Source: Caulobacteraceae bacterium (GTDB taxonomy: Bacteria; Pseudomonadota; Alphaproteobacteria; Caulobacterales; Caulobacteraceae). Taken from it: a DNA stretch of 11,803 nucleotides. The stretch covers positions 1 to 11,803 of the forward strand of contig PMOM01000275.1 in assembly GCA_003161535.1 (NCBI GenBank), in the 5' to 3' direction. Under the pieces are notes generated by a model that saw nothing but the letters and a program-made list of their open reading frames with translations, did not search any database and was not told where the DNA came from. Positions 1 to 6,362 of this stretch are shown here, piece after piece. A program made the position numbers and the translations under genes. How positions within the stretch are numbered: the stretch's first letter is position 1; every line of letters begins with the position of its first letter.

Positions 1-1401
1 ATGATGGACGGGCGGGTCAAGACTTTGCATCCGGCCATCCACGGCGCTCTTCTGGGCGTGCGCGCGGCGCCGGACCACGCCGCGGCCATGGAGGCCCACG
101 GCATCGCGGCCATCGATCTGGTCTATGTCAATCTCTACCCTTTCGAAGCCACCGTGGCGGCGGGGGCCGAATTCGACGCCTGCGTGGAGAACATCGATAT
201 CGGCGGCCCGGCGATGATCCGCTCGGCGGCCAAGAACCATCCCTATGTCACCGTCTGCACCGACCCCGAAGACATGGCCGAGGTTCTGCAGGCATTGGAG
301 GTGGGCGGCGCCACGACCCTGGCCCTCCGCCGGCGCCTGGCCGCCCGGGCCTTCGCCCGCACCGCCGCCTATGACGGCGCCATCGCCGCTTGGTTCTCGT
401 CTCAATCAGGAGAGGTCTGGCCAGCGCGCAAGACCCTGAACGGAAGCCTCAAGGCGGCCATGCGCTATGGCGAGAACCCGCACCAGAGCGCCGCCCTCTA
501 CGTCTTCCCAAACCCCCGGCCCGGCGTCGCCACCGCCCGGCAGGTGCAAGGCAAGGCCCTGGGCTACAACAATATCAACGACACCGACGCGGCCGTGGAG
601 CTGGTCGCCGAATTCGACCCCGCGAAAAGCGCCGCCGTGGCGATCATCAAGCACGCCAATCCCTGCGGCGTCGCCCTCGGCGAGACCTTGGAGAGCGCCT
701 ATCTGCGCGCCCTGCAGTGTGACCCGGTGTCGGCCTTCGGCGGCATTGTCGCGGTCAATCGGCGCCTGGACGCGACGGCCGCGGCGCAGATGGTCAAGAT
801 TCTCACCGAAGTGGTGATCGCGCCCGAGGCGGACGATGACGCCATCGCCCTGTTCGCCGCCAAGAAGAATCTGCGGCTGCTGCTCACCGGCGCCTTGCCC
901 GATCCCGCGGCGCCCGGCGAAACCTTCAAGTCGGTGGCCGGCGGCTTCCTCGTCCAGAGCCGGGACGCCGCCGCCGTCACCCGCGCGAATCTGACCATCG
1001 TCACCCGCCGCAAGCCCACCGAGGACGAGGTGCGCGACATGCTGTTCGCCTTCACCATCGCCAAGCATGTCAAATCCAACGCCATCGTCTTCGCCAAGAA
1101 CGGCCAGACCGCCGGCATCGGGGCCGGCCAGATGAACCGCCGCGATTCGGCCCGCATCGCCGCTCTGCGCGCCGCCGAGGCGGCCACGGCGGCCGGCTTG
1201 CCCCATTCCCTGGCCGTGGGTTCCGCCTGCGCGTCTGACGCCTTCTTCCCGTTCGCCGATGGCCTGCTCCAGGCGGTGGAGGCGGGGGCCACGGCGGTCA
1301 TCCAGCCGGGGGGCTCGATCCGCGACGCCGAGGTCATCGCCGCCGCCGACGATGCGGGGATCGCCATGGCCTTCACCGGCGTCCGGGTCTTCCGCCACTA
1401 A
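1..1401 (+). CDS. purH: Bifunctional AICAR transformylase / IMP cyclohydrolase (5'-partial)
   Basis: PurH catalyses the last two steps of de novo IMP synthesis: formylation of AICAR with 10-formyl-THF, then ring closure to IMP. It is a soluble cytoplasmic homodimer. The visible 466 residues begin inside the N-terminal MGS-like cyclohydrolase domain with the conserved KTLHP motif (residues 7-11). They continue into the transformylase domain, with YGENPHQ (156-162), the catalytic KHANPCG motif (217-223), VKSNAIV (357-363), GIGAGQMNR (372-380), SDAFFPFAD (412-420) and the C-terminal TGVRVFRH. Family members are about 530 aa, so roughly 60 N-terminal residues lie before the window; the ATG at base 1 is an internal methionine codon, not the start. 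The stop TAA (1399-1401) overlaps by 4 bases the TAG of the convergent methyltransferase gene. No frameshift or missing motif is seen in the visible part. Confidence 0.97.
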   Translation: MMDGRVKTLHPAIHGALLGVRAAPDHAAAMEAHGIAAIDLVYVNLYPFEATVAAGAEFDACVENIDIGGPAMIRSAAKNHPYVTVCTDPEDMAEVLQALEVGGATTLALRRRLAARAFARTAAYDGAIAAWFSSQSGEVWPARKTLNGSLKAAMRYGENPHQSAALYVFPNPRPGVATARQVQGKALGYNNINDTDAAVELVAEFDPAKSAAVAIIKHANPCGVALGETLESAYLRALQCDPVSAFGGIVAVNRRLDATAAAQMVKILTEVVIAPEADDDAIALFAAKKNLRLLLTGALPDPAAPGETFKSVAGGFLVQSRDAAAVTRANLTIVTRRKPTEDEVRDMLFAFTIAKHVKSNAIVFAKNGQTAGIGAGQMNRRDSARIAALRAAEAATAAGLPHSLAVGSACASDAFFPFADGLLQAVEAGATAVIQPGGSIRDAEVIAAADDAGIAMAFTGVRVFRH

Positions 1402-1916
1402 GCGCCCAGGAGCCCGTCACCCGACGGCTGGAGGCTCGCCAAGGCCTTGTTCTCGGCCCCGATCCGTATCCACAGCACGCCGGCGTTGAGGATGGAAAAC
1501 AGGGCCGCGAAGGCGCCCAGCCCGAAGGCCAGCGGCAGGACGGCGATCTCGGCGGCGACCACCAGATAGTTGGGGTGCGAGACGAAGCGGTAAGGGCCCC
1601 GGCGGACCGGCGCGGCGCCCTTAAGCACGATGATTCGGGTCGTCCAGCGCCCCCCCAGCGTGGCGATCACCCATACCCGCAGTGCTTGCAGGGCGATGAA
1701 GACGGCCAGCCACGGCGCGATCAGGGGCCGGTTCCAGGCCAGCAGCCAAAGTCCCGCCAGCCACACCCCGTGCATCAGCACCAGCAGAGGGTAATGACCG
1801 GCGCCGAACTCCACCGCGCCCCTGGCCAGCAGCCGGCGCGTGTTGCGCCGCGCCAGCAAGAGCTCGCCAAGCCGCTGAACGGTGACCGCGGCCAGGACGG
1901 CGATGGAGGCGATCAC
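1398..1916 (-). CDS. ICMT-family membrane methyltransferase, BpsB-like
   Basis: A predicted integral membrane protein of 172 aa in the isoprenylcysteine carboxyl methyltransferase (ICMT/PEMT-like) family, which transfers methyl groups from SAM to lipophilic substrates. Hydrophobic segments lie at about residues 2-12, 42-61, 67-86 and 118-150. The family signature [12 protein letters not shown] is at 106-117, followed by RIGAENKAL at 151-159. I chose the GTG start at 1916 because it overlaps the TGA of the upstream polyketide synthase (GTGA, 1916-1913), implying translational coupling; no Shine-Dalgarno is visible. A longer reading from 1994 would lie inside the synthase. Bacteria have no prenylated CaaX proteins, and pairing with a type III PKS matches B. 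subtilis bpsA-bpsB, where the methyltransferase O-methylates alkylpyrones. The substrate here is inferred from that context. Its 3' end overlaps purH by 4 bases. Confidence 0.85.
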   Translation of the reverse strand: MIASIAVLAAVTVQRLGELLLARRNTRRLLARGAVEFGAGHYPLLVLMHGVWLAGLWLLAWNRPLIAPWLAVFIALQALRVWVIATLGGRWTTRIIVLKGAAPVRRGPYRFVSHPNYLVVAAEIAVLPLAFGLGAFAALFSILNAGVLWIRIGAENKALASLQPSGDGLLGA

Positions 1917-2962
1917 GCCGCCAAGGACACGCAGCTGGCGGTGAATCCGGGTCCCAGGGCGGTGACCACCAGCCGCCCGCTCGGTTCCGCGCACAGCACG
2001 CGCTCAAGCACAAACAGCGCCGTGGGCGCCGACATGTTGCCGTGGTCGGCGAGCACCTCGCGTTCGGCGCCCAAGGCGCCTTGGCCAAGATCCAAGGCCA
2101 GCTCGATGGCCTCGATCACCTTGGCTCCGCCGGGGTGGCATACGAAGCGGGCGACATCGCCAAATCCCAGGCCCATAGCGCCCAGCATTGTCTCCATGCC
2201 GCCGCGCAGATTGGCCGCCGCGAAGCTGGGAATGGAGCGGTCGAAGATCACCCCGAATCCCTGCGCATCGACGCTCCATCCCATGGTGTCCAGGGTGTCC
2301 GGCCAGGTGTGCTCGGCCGTCCCTTCGATGACCGCCAGGGGCTTGGCGGCGTCGGTGGAGATCACGCAGGCGGCGGCGCCGTCGCCGAACAGAGCGGTGG
2401 CCACCAGATTGGCGCTGGTCAGCTCGTCCAGCCGCACCGCCAGGGTGCACAGCTCCACGCACACGAACAGAACCACGCAGCCGGGCTTGGCCCGCGCCAG
2501 GCGCGAGGCGATTGAAAGTCCGCTCACCCCGCCGGCGCAACCCAGGCCGAAGACCGGCACACGGGAGATATCGGCGCGAAACCCCATCCGTCCCATGGCC
2601 CGCGCCTCCAGGCTCGGCGTCGAAATTCCCGTCGAGGAGACGGTGACCACCGTATCGACGTCCCCCGCCGACAGGGACGCGGCGGCCAGGGCCCGCTGAG
2701 CGGCGTCCACGAACAGATCCACCGCGCCTTCCAGATAGGCGGCCGTGCGTTCGGGCCAGCCCTGTGGGTCGAGATACCAGGCCATGGGCTTGACCGACTG
2801 GCGCTTGACGATGCCGGCGTTGCGGAAGACCGGGAACAGGCGGTCGAAGTCGCGGAAGCGATGGGCGAACTGCGCGCGCGCGGAGGCGGCGACCGTCTCC
2901 TGATCGATCTCGTGCGGCGGCGAAGCGGTGGCCAGCGAAATCAGGGCGGGCGATGGGGTCAC
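1913..2962 (-). CDS. Type III polyketide synthase (chalcone/alkylpyrone synthase-like)
   Basis: A 349-aa thiolase-fold enzyme of the chalcone/stilbene synthase superfamily. These homodimers extend a starter acyl-CoA with malonyl-CoA and cyclise the chain; bacterial members with fatty acyl starters give alkylpyrones or alkylresorcinols. The Cys-His-Asn triad is visible: Cys142 in FGLGCAGG, His276 in FVCHPGGAK and Asn309 in DHGNMSAPT. The C-terminal GPGF motif (GLGPGF-like, TALGPGF, 334-340) is also present. Length is slightly short of plant CHS (~390) but normal for bacterial members. The start is GTG at 2962, preceded by GGAGGAG with an 8-base spacer. It is the first gene of a coupled pair with the ICMT-family methyltransferase, and lies 83 bases downstream of the small basic gene on the same strand, so read-through from gapR is possible. 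Product chain length and ring type cannot be read from the sequence. Confidence 0.93.
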   Translation of the reverse strand: MTPSPALISLATASPPHEIDQETVAASARAQFAHRFRDFDRLFPVFRNAGIVKRQSVKPMAWYLDPQGWPERTAAYLEGAVDLFVDAAQRALAAASLSAGDVDTVVTVSSTGISTPSLEARAMGRMGFRADISRVPVFGLGCAGGVSGLSIASRLARAKPGCVVLFVCVELCTLAVRLDELTSANLVATALFGDGAAACVISTDAAKPLAVIEGTAEHTWPDTLDTMGWSVDAQGFGVIFDRSIPSFAAANLRGGMETMLGAMGLGFGDVARFVCHPGGAKVIEAIELALDLGQGALGAEREVLADHGNMSAPTALFVLERVLCAEPSGRLVVTALGPGFTASCVSLAA

Positions 2963-3045
2963 GGCGACGTCTCCTCCACGGCGCCAGCCGCGCCTCGCTC
3001 CCCCGAGCTCATGGTTATGACTTAGTCGCCAGGATCGCCAAAGCG

Positions 3046-3366
3046 TTACAATGGGGCTGAGGATTTTTTTGCGAATCGTCGTCCGCCCTTGGCCTTGCCG
3101 GAGGCCTTGGCGACGATTTCCCTGAGCTTGATCGTTTGCAGCGCCGACAAAGCCTGGCCGGGGGCGCCCTTTTCGGGATCACCAAAAGCGCGGCCGAAGC
3201 GGTTCACGCGCTCCTCCACCGAGCCCAGGAACTCGCCCTCCCAGGCCGAAAGATCGATGCCGGCGCGATCGGCGGCGCGCTTGGCGCGTTTCAGCGCATT
3301 GAGCGCGGCGCGCTTGGCCCCATCGCGCCCATTTGGGGCGCGCCGATTAAAGGCTTTTCGCTTCAC
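3046..3366 (-). CDS. Small basic protein of unknown function, operon partner of gapR-like gene
   Basis: A 106-aa protein I do not recognise. About 26 of its residues are Lys/Arg against about 10 Asp/Glu, so it is strongly basic. The N-terminal third (1-35) is an Arg/Lys/Ala-rich stretch of helical character, the middle (38-65) is mixed and contains an acidic helix-like segment, and the C-terminus (87-101) is a Lys/Gly/Arg tail. There is no signal peptide, membrane segment or cysteine. The GTG start at 3366 overlaps the TGA of the gapR-like gene (GTGA), so the two are very probably one transcript with coupled translation. A GGAGGG sequence lies only 2 bases before the GTG, which is unusually tight. 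The charge pattern and partner suggest a nucleic-acid-associated role, but this is inference. The plus-strand reading frames over this stretch look like shadows. Confidence 0.7.
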   Translation of the reverse strand: MKRKAFNRRAPNGRDGAKRAALNALKRAKRAADRAGIDLSAWEGEFLGSVEERVNRFGRAFGDPEKGAPGQALSALQTIKLREIVAKASGKAKGGRRFAKKSSAPL

Positions 3367-3629
3367 AGCCCTCCGATGGCCGAGATGTAGAGTTCGATCA
3401 AGGCTTCTTCCTCGGCCCGTTGGGCGGTGTCCTGCTTGCGAAGCCGCACGACCTTGCGCACGATCTTGACGTCGAAGCCCTCGGACTTGGCTTCGGCATA
3501 GACTTCCCGAAGATCCCCCGCCACGGCCGCCTTGTCCTCCTCCAGACGCTCGATCCGTTCGATCAGGCTCTTTAGTTTGCCCTGGCCGGAAGTGTTGATC
3601 GCATCGATCGCGGCGGCGCCGTCGGCCAT
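3363..3629 (-). CDS. gapR: GapR-like (DUF2312/UPF0335) nucleoid-associated protein
   Basis: An 88-aa protein matching the alphaproteobacterial UPF0335/DUF2312 family. Its studied member, Caulobacter GapR, is a small tetrameric coiled-coil nucleoid protein that clamps overtwisted AT-rich DNA, stimulates topoisomerases and supports replication. Hallmarks seen here are GQGKLKSLIERIERLE (15-30, start of the coiled coil), EVYAEAKSEGFDVK (42-55) and the basic KIVRKVVRLRKQD stretch (55-67). Length is within one residue of the Caulobacter protein as I recall it. The start ATG (3629-3627) is preceded by AAAGGA at a normal distance. It is divergent from folE across a 98-base gap, and overlaps the downstream basic protein gene by 4 bases. 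Some genomes carry more than one DUF2312 copy, so whether this is the main chromosomal GapR or a paralogue cannot be settled from the window. Confidence 0.9.
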   Translation of the reverse strand: MADGAAAIDAINTSGQGKLKSLIERIERLEEDKAAVAGDLREVYAEAKSEGFDVKIVRKVVRLRKQDTAQRAEEEALIELYISAIGGL

Positions 3630-3645
3630 GGAAAAGTCCTTTGCA

Positions 3646-3674
3646 TTGAAAGCTTGATCCCCCGACCTTAAGGA
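3646..3674 (+). promoter_or_regulatory. Weak candidate promoter for folE
   Basis: In the 98-base gap between the divergent gapR-like and folE genes, TTGAAA (3646-3651) and TAAGGA (3669-3674) are 17 bases apart on the plus strand. The -35 matches the consensus well, while the -10 is poor. No better pair was found for folE, and none convincing for gapR on the minus strand. The gap holds nothing else I can identify. Confidence 0.25.
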
Positions 3675-3727
3675 TCGCCGGCGCTCAAGTCATCGGCCCG
3701 GCGCGGCCTTGTCCACAGAAGACTCTC

Positions 3728-4294
3728 ATGGTCACCCAACAAGAGGCCGAAGCGGCCGTGCGCACCCTTATCGCCTGGGCCGGCGACGATCCGCAGCGCG
3801 AAGGGCTGCTGGATACGCCGGCGCGAGTCGCCCGCTCCTATCGCGAGCTATTCGCCGGCTACGGCTCCAATCCGCTGGACTATATGGAGCGCACCTTCGA
3901 GGAGGTGGGGGGCTATGACGAACTGGTGGTGCTTCGCGACATTCCGGTGATCAGCTTTTGCGAGCATCACATGCTGCCGGTGATCGGCCGCGCCCATGTG
4001 GGCTATCTGCCCACCGACCGGGTGGTAGGCATCTCCAAGCTCGCCCGAGTGGTTCAGGGCTACGCGCGGCGGCTGCAGATTCAGGAAAAGCTTACCGCGG
4101 AAATCGCCGGGGCAATCGACAAGGTCCTCAAGCCCAAGGGCGTCGGCGTGGTCATCGAAGCCGAGCACAGCTGCATGACCCTGCGCGGTGTCAACACCCC
4201 CGGCGCCAGCCTAACCACCAGCCATCTCACCGGGGTCATCCGCGACGATGCGCGCACGAGGGAAGAGTTCCTGCGACTGGCGAGAGGGAGCTAG
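3728..4294 (+). CDS. folE: GTP cyclohydrolase I
   Basis: FolE converts GTP to 7,8-dihydroneopterin triphosphate, the first committed step of tetrahydrofolate synthesis; the same product can feed queuosine synthesis. It is a cytoplasmic zinc enzyme forming decamers. The 188-aa protein has the family signature [20 protein letters not shown] (76-95). The zinc ligands are Cys78, His81 and Cys149, corresponding to Cys110, His113 and Cys181 of the E. coli enzyme, with catalytic His80 and His147. The C-terminal block HSCMTLRGV is intact. The ATG at 3728 is the first in frame and gives a family-like N-terminus, although only a weak purine-rich sequence (AGAAGA) precedes it. It is monocistronic in appearance: divergent from gapR and convergent with rpmJ, 27 bases away. 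The folate link to the 10-formyl-THF-using PurH nearby is probably coincidental. Confidence 0.96.
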   Translation: MVTQQEAEAAVRTLIAWAGDDPQREGLLDTPARVARSYRELFAGYGSNPLDYMERTFEEVGGYDELVVLRDIPVISFCEHHMLPVIGRAHVGYLPTDRVVGISKLARVVQGYARRLQIQEKLTAEIAGAIDKVLKPKGVGVVIEAEHSCMTLRGVNTPGASLTTSHLTGVIRDDARTREEFLRLARGS

Positions 4295-4321
4295 GGCGCC
4301 CGTCCTACGCTCGGGTGGCGA

Positions 4322-4447
4322 CTAGCCTTGCCGCGCCTTGAAACGCGGGTTGGTCTTGTTGATCACATAGATGCGGCCCTTGCGGCGCACCAGCTTGCAA
4401 TCGCGGTGGCGGACCTTAAGCGTCTTGAGTGAGCTTCTGACTTTCAT
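4322..4447 (-). CDS. rpmJ: Large-subunit ribosomal protein bL36
   Basis: This short gene encodes 41 residues, beginning [20 protein letters not shown] and ending [13 protein letters not shown], the typical alphaproteobacterial bL36. bL36 is the smallest protein of the 50S subunit and sits on 23S rRNA. Zinc-containing (C+) forms carry a Cys/His ribbon; here only one cysteine (Cys17) remains, so this is the C-minus form that does not hold zinc. The stop TAG is at 4324-4322 and the ATG at 4447-4445. A well-formed housekeeping promoter lies about 50-75 bases upstream, suggesting strong independent transcription; the Shine-Dalgarno is weak (AAGAAG, rather far from the ATG). It is convergent with folE and divergent from the lytic transglycosylase gene. 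Confidence 0.96.
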   Translation of the reverse strand: MKVRSSLKTLKVRHRDCKLVRRKGRIYVINKTNPRFKARQG

Positions 4448-4494
4448 GGCGCTGGTCTTCTTGGCGGCGTTCGGGGCTTTCGCGGAGGGCGGGC

Positions 4495-4523
4495 CTATAG
4501 GGGATGCGGCGCGGTAAAGTCAA
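4495..4523 (-). promoter_or_regulatory. Sigma-70-type promoter of rpmJ
   Basis: On the minus strand, TTGACT (4523-4518) and CTATAG (4500-4495) are separated by exactly 17 bases. The -35 differs from consensus at one position. Transcription would start near 4488, giving a leader of about 40 bases before the rpmJ ATG. The -10 hexamer is a palindrome, but I see no matching -35 for plus-strand use. Confidence 0.7.
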
Positions 4524-4556
4524 TCTCGCGCCACAAATGCGGGGGTTTATTGAGCC

Positions 4557-5798
4557 ATGGATCGTCGAGTCTTTCTGCATCTGGCCGTGGCGACCGGAGC
4601 CCTGCCCGCCGCGGCGCTGGCTCAGACGCCCAAACCCTCCGACCTGCTCGGGGTGAGCGGCGAGGCCTATTTCACCACCTGGCTGAATGACTTCTATGCC
4701 CGGGCGCTGGCCGCCGGCGTGTCGCGGGCTATGTTGGACCAGCAGCTTTCGGGGCTGTCCCCCGATCCCAGGGTCGCCGCCCTGGACGCCGGACAACCCG
4801 AATTCGCCAAGCCGGTGAGCGACTATATCAACGGCTCCATCAGCCCAGGCCGGATCGCCATCGGCCGGGCCAAGAGAGGCTCGATCGCGGCCTTCGCATC
4901 GATCGAGCAGACCTACGGCGTGCCCCGGGACATCCTGATCGGCGTGTGGGCCATGGAATCGGGCTTTGGCGCCATCCAAGGCGACATGGACGTGATCCGC
5001 TCGCTAGCCACGCTGGCGGCGCTGGGGCGGCGACGCCCCTGGGCGGAGAGCGAGCTGCTGACCTCTTTTCGAATCCTTGCTTCTGGCGAGGTGTCGCGCG
5101 CCAGACTGCGCGGTTCATGGGCCGGGGCCATGGGCCAGACCCAGATCCTGCCCTCCACCTACCTCTCCTCGGCGGTGGACGGCGACGGCGACGGCAAGAA
5201 GGACATCTGGGGCTCGGCCCCCGACGCTCTGGCCACGGCGGCCAATCTGCTCAAGTTAGGCGGCTGGCGACGGGGCGAGGGCTGGGCGCGCGAGGTGATC
5301 GCGCCCCACGGCTTCGATTTTGGCCTATCGGAAGGCCCCAAGGAGATTCCGGCCTGGTGGATGGCGAAGGGCGTGCGTCGCGCCGACAACGGCGCCTGGA
5401 GCAGCGCCGATTCGGCTGCGCCCTGTGTGTTCATGGCGCCGTCGGGCGCGGGCGGCCCGGCGTTCCTGCTGCTGCCCAACCACTTCGCCATTCGCAAGTA
5501 CAACAACTCCATCGCCTATGCCTTGGCCGTGGGCCTGCTGGCCGACCGCTTCGGCGGCGGCGGCCCGCTGGTGACGCCTTGGCCGCATGAGACCCCCCTG
5601 TCGCTGACCGAGCGCATGGACGCCCAGTCGGCCCTGGCCAAGCTCGGCTTCAATCCAGGCGAGCCCGACGGTCTGGTCGGCGTCGGTACGCGCCAGGCGC
5701 TGCGAGCCTGGCAGGCGGCGCACGGCCTCGCCGCCGACGGCTATCTGTCGCCGGACATGGTGCGCCGGCTTCGCGCGGCGGCGCCCCGCGGAGCCTGA
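4557..5798 (+). CDS. Lytic murein transglycosylase, MltB-like, with peptidoglycan-binding domain
   Basis: A 413-aa exported enzyme that cleaves the MurNAc-GlcNAc bond of peptidoglycan with formation of 1,6-anhydro-MurNAc. The N-terminus, MDRRVFLHLAVATGALP, has a twin arginine followed by V-F-L and a hydrophobic stretch ending in AAALA|Q (cleavage about residue 22), so it looks like a Tat-type signal. There is no lipobox, so it should be soluble in the periplasm. The MltB/SLT_2 domain spans about 33-335, with catalytic Glu134 in WAMESGFG, the GSWAGAMGQTQILPSTY block (187-203), an acidic D-G-D-G-D segment (208-212) and the KYNNS motif (314-318). A PG_binding_1 module (about 350-407, with DGLVGVGTRQALRAWQ) follows. 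The ATG at 4557 gives a complete signal peptide; its ribosome site is poor. It is divergent from rpmJ. The next gene, a lipoprotein, has its own promoter. Confidence 0.93.
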   Translation: MDRRVFLHLAVATGALPAAALAQTPKPSDLLGVSGEAYFTTWLNDFYARALAAGVSRAMLDQQLSGLSPDPRVAALDAGQPEFAKPVSDYINGSISPGRIAIGRAKRGSIAAFASIEQTYGVPRDILIGVWAMESGFGAIQGDMDVIRSLATLAALGRRRPWAESELLTSFRILASGEVSRARLRGSWAGAMGQTQILPSTYLSSAVDGDGDGKKDIWGSAPDALATAANLLKLGGWRRGEGWAREVIAPHGFDFGLSEGPKEIPAWWMAKGVRRADNGAWSSADSAAPCVFMAPSGAGGPAFLLLPNHFAIRKYNNSIAYALAVGLLADRFGGGGPLVTPWPHETPLSLTERMDAQSALAKLGFNPGEPDGLVGVGTRQALRAWQAAHGLAADGYLSPDMVRRLRAAAPRGA

Positions 5799-5860
5799 AT
5801 GGGCCTCTTGGGCTTGGTCCCGGAAGCGGAAAAAGTGATCACGGGCTTGTGACTCTTGGC

Positions 5861-5888
5861 TTGCGTTCGATCACAAACACGGCATAAT
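5861..5888 (+). promoter_or_regulatory. Promoter of the alanine-rich lipoprotein gene
   Basis: TTGCGT (5861-5866) and CATAAT (5883-5888) are 16 bases apart. The -10 matches TATAAT at five of six positions. Transcription would begin near 5895, leaving a leader of about 75 bases. A palindrome GTGATCAC (5835-5842) and a repeated GATCAC (5868-5873, inside the spacer) could be regulator contacts but have no independent support. Confidence 0.5.
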
Positions 5889-5968
5889 CGGCTGCGTGCG
5901 CCCTCGGCGTGTTGGCTTTCAATGCTCCGGTCCACGGCGTCGCCCTCACCACAAGGAAACATCTGATC

Positions 5969-6292
5969 ATGACCTCGCAACTTCTTCGCAAAGTGCTCGT
6001 GGCCGGCGTCGCCGTCGCCGCTCTGTCCGTCGCCGCCTGCCAAAAGCCCGCCGACAAGGCCGCCGACAGCGCCGCCGCCGCGTCCACCGACGCCGCCAAC
6101 GCCGCCAACTCCGCGGCCGACGCCTCCACCGCCGCCACGACCGCCACCACGGCGGCCACCGACGCAACGGCGACGGCTCCCGCCGCGGCCCCGGCTGACG
6201 CAGCCGCCAACTCGGCCGCCCAGTCGGCCGACGCCGCCTCGAAGTCGGCCATGGATGCCAAGAAGGCGGCCGCGGCCGCCAAGAAGCAGTAA
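5969..6292 (+). CDS. Small alanine-rich lipoprotein of unknown function
   Basis: A 107-aa predicted outer-membrane or periplasm-facing lipoprotein. The signal MTSQLLRKVLVAGVAVAALS leads to the lipobox SVAAC, with Cys24 as the lipidated residue. The mature part (24-107) is about half alanine (41 of 84), the rest being mainly Asp, Asn, Ser, Thr and Lys, with no aromatic residue. It ends in a Lys-rich tail (98-107). Such composition favours a long helix or a disordered linker. The ATG at 5969 is preceded by AAGGA at 5953-5957; an upstream in-frame ATG at 5909 would spoil the signal peptide. It follows the lytic transglycosylase gene but has its own promoter and terminator. The small size and terminal lysines recall Lpp-type murein lipoproteins, but no homology is claimed. 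The minus-strand frames here are shadows of the GCC-rich repeats. Confidence 0.85.
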   Translation: MTSQLLRKVLVAGVAVAALSVAACQKPADKAADSAAAASTDAANAANSAADASTAATTATTAATDATATAPAAAPADAAANSAAQSADAASKSAMDAKKAAAAAKKQ

Positions 6293-6321
6293 GCTTCTTT
6301 CGCTTCGAGCTTGACTAACGG

Positions 6322-6351
6322 AAGGGCCGTCCCCTCGGGGGCGGCCCTTTT
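6322..6351 (+). terminator. Intrinsic terminator of the lipoprotein gene
   Basis: Left arm 6322-6334 (AAGGGCCGTCCCC) pairs with right arm 6337-6349 (GGGGGCGGCCCTT), giving about 12 pairs including one T-G wobble around a CTCG tetraloop, followed by a short T run (TTTTCGTT). It lies 30 bases after the lipoprotein stop and ends only 11 bases before the mnmC ATG. The stem is nearly symmetric, but on the minus strand there is no gene it would serve. Confidence 0.9.
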
Positions 6352-6362
6352 CGTTGCCGGCC

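Noticed and set aside
406..1398. A 330-codon minus-strand frame opposite purH
   Set aside because: It is a Gly-rich shadow of the conserved purH frame.
1575..2699. A 374-codon plus-strand frame opposite the polyketide synthase and methyltransferase
   Set aside because: Its composition is low-complexity Pro/Arg/Ser, while the minus strand holds the complete PKS catalytic triad and ICMT motif.
2980..2994. A 5-base-pair hairpin (GGCGC/GCGCC) just upstream of the PKS ribosome site
   Set aside because: Such short GC stems are expected by chance at this base composition.
3721..3725. GANTC (CcrM-type) sites in the leaders of folE (3721), the lipoprotein gene (5851) and the TonB receptor gene (8494)
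   Set aside because: About 26 such sites are scattered over the window by my manual count, no more than base composition predicts, and most are inside genes, so these three are not evidence of cell-cycle control.
4295..4321. A weak hairpin (CGCCCG/CGGGTG) between folE and rpmJ as a bidirectional terminator
   Set aside because: The stem is only six pairs with a wobble, has a 9-base loop and lacks a T run on either side.
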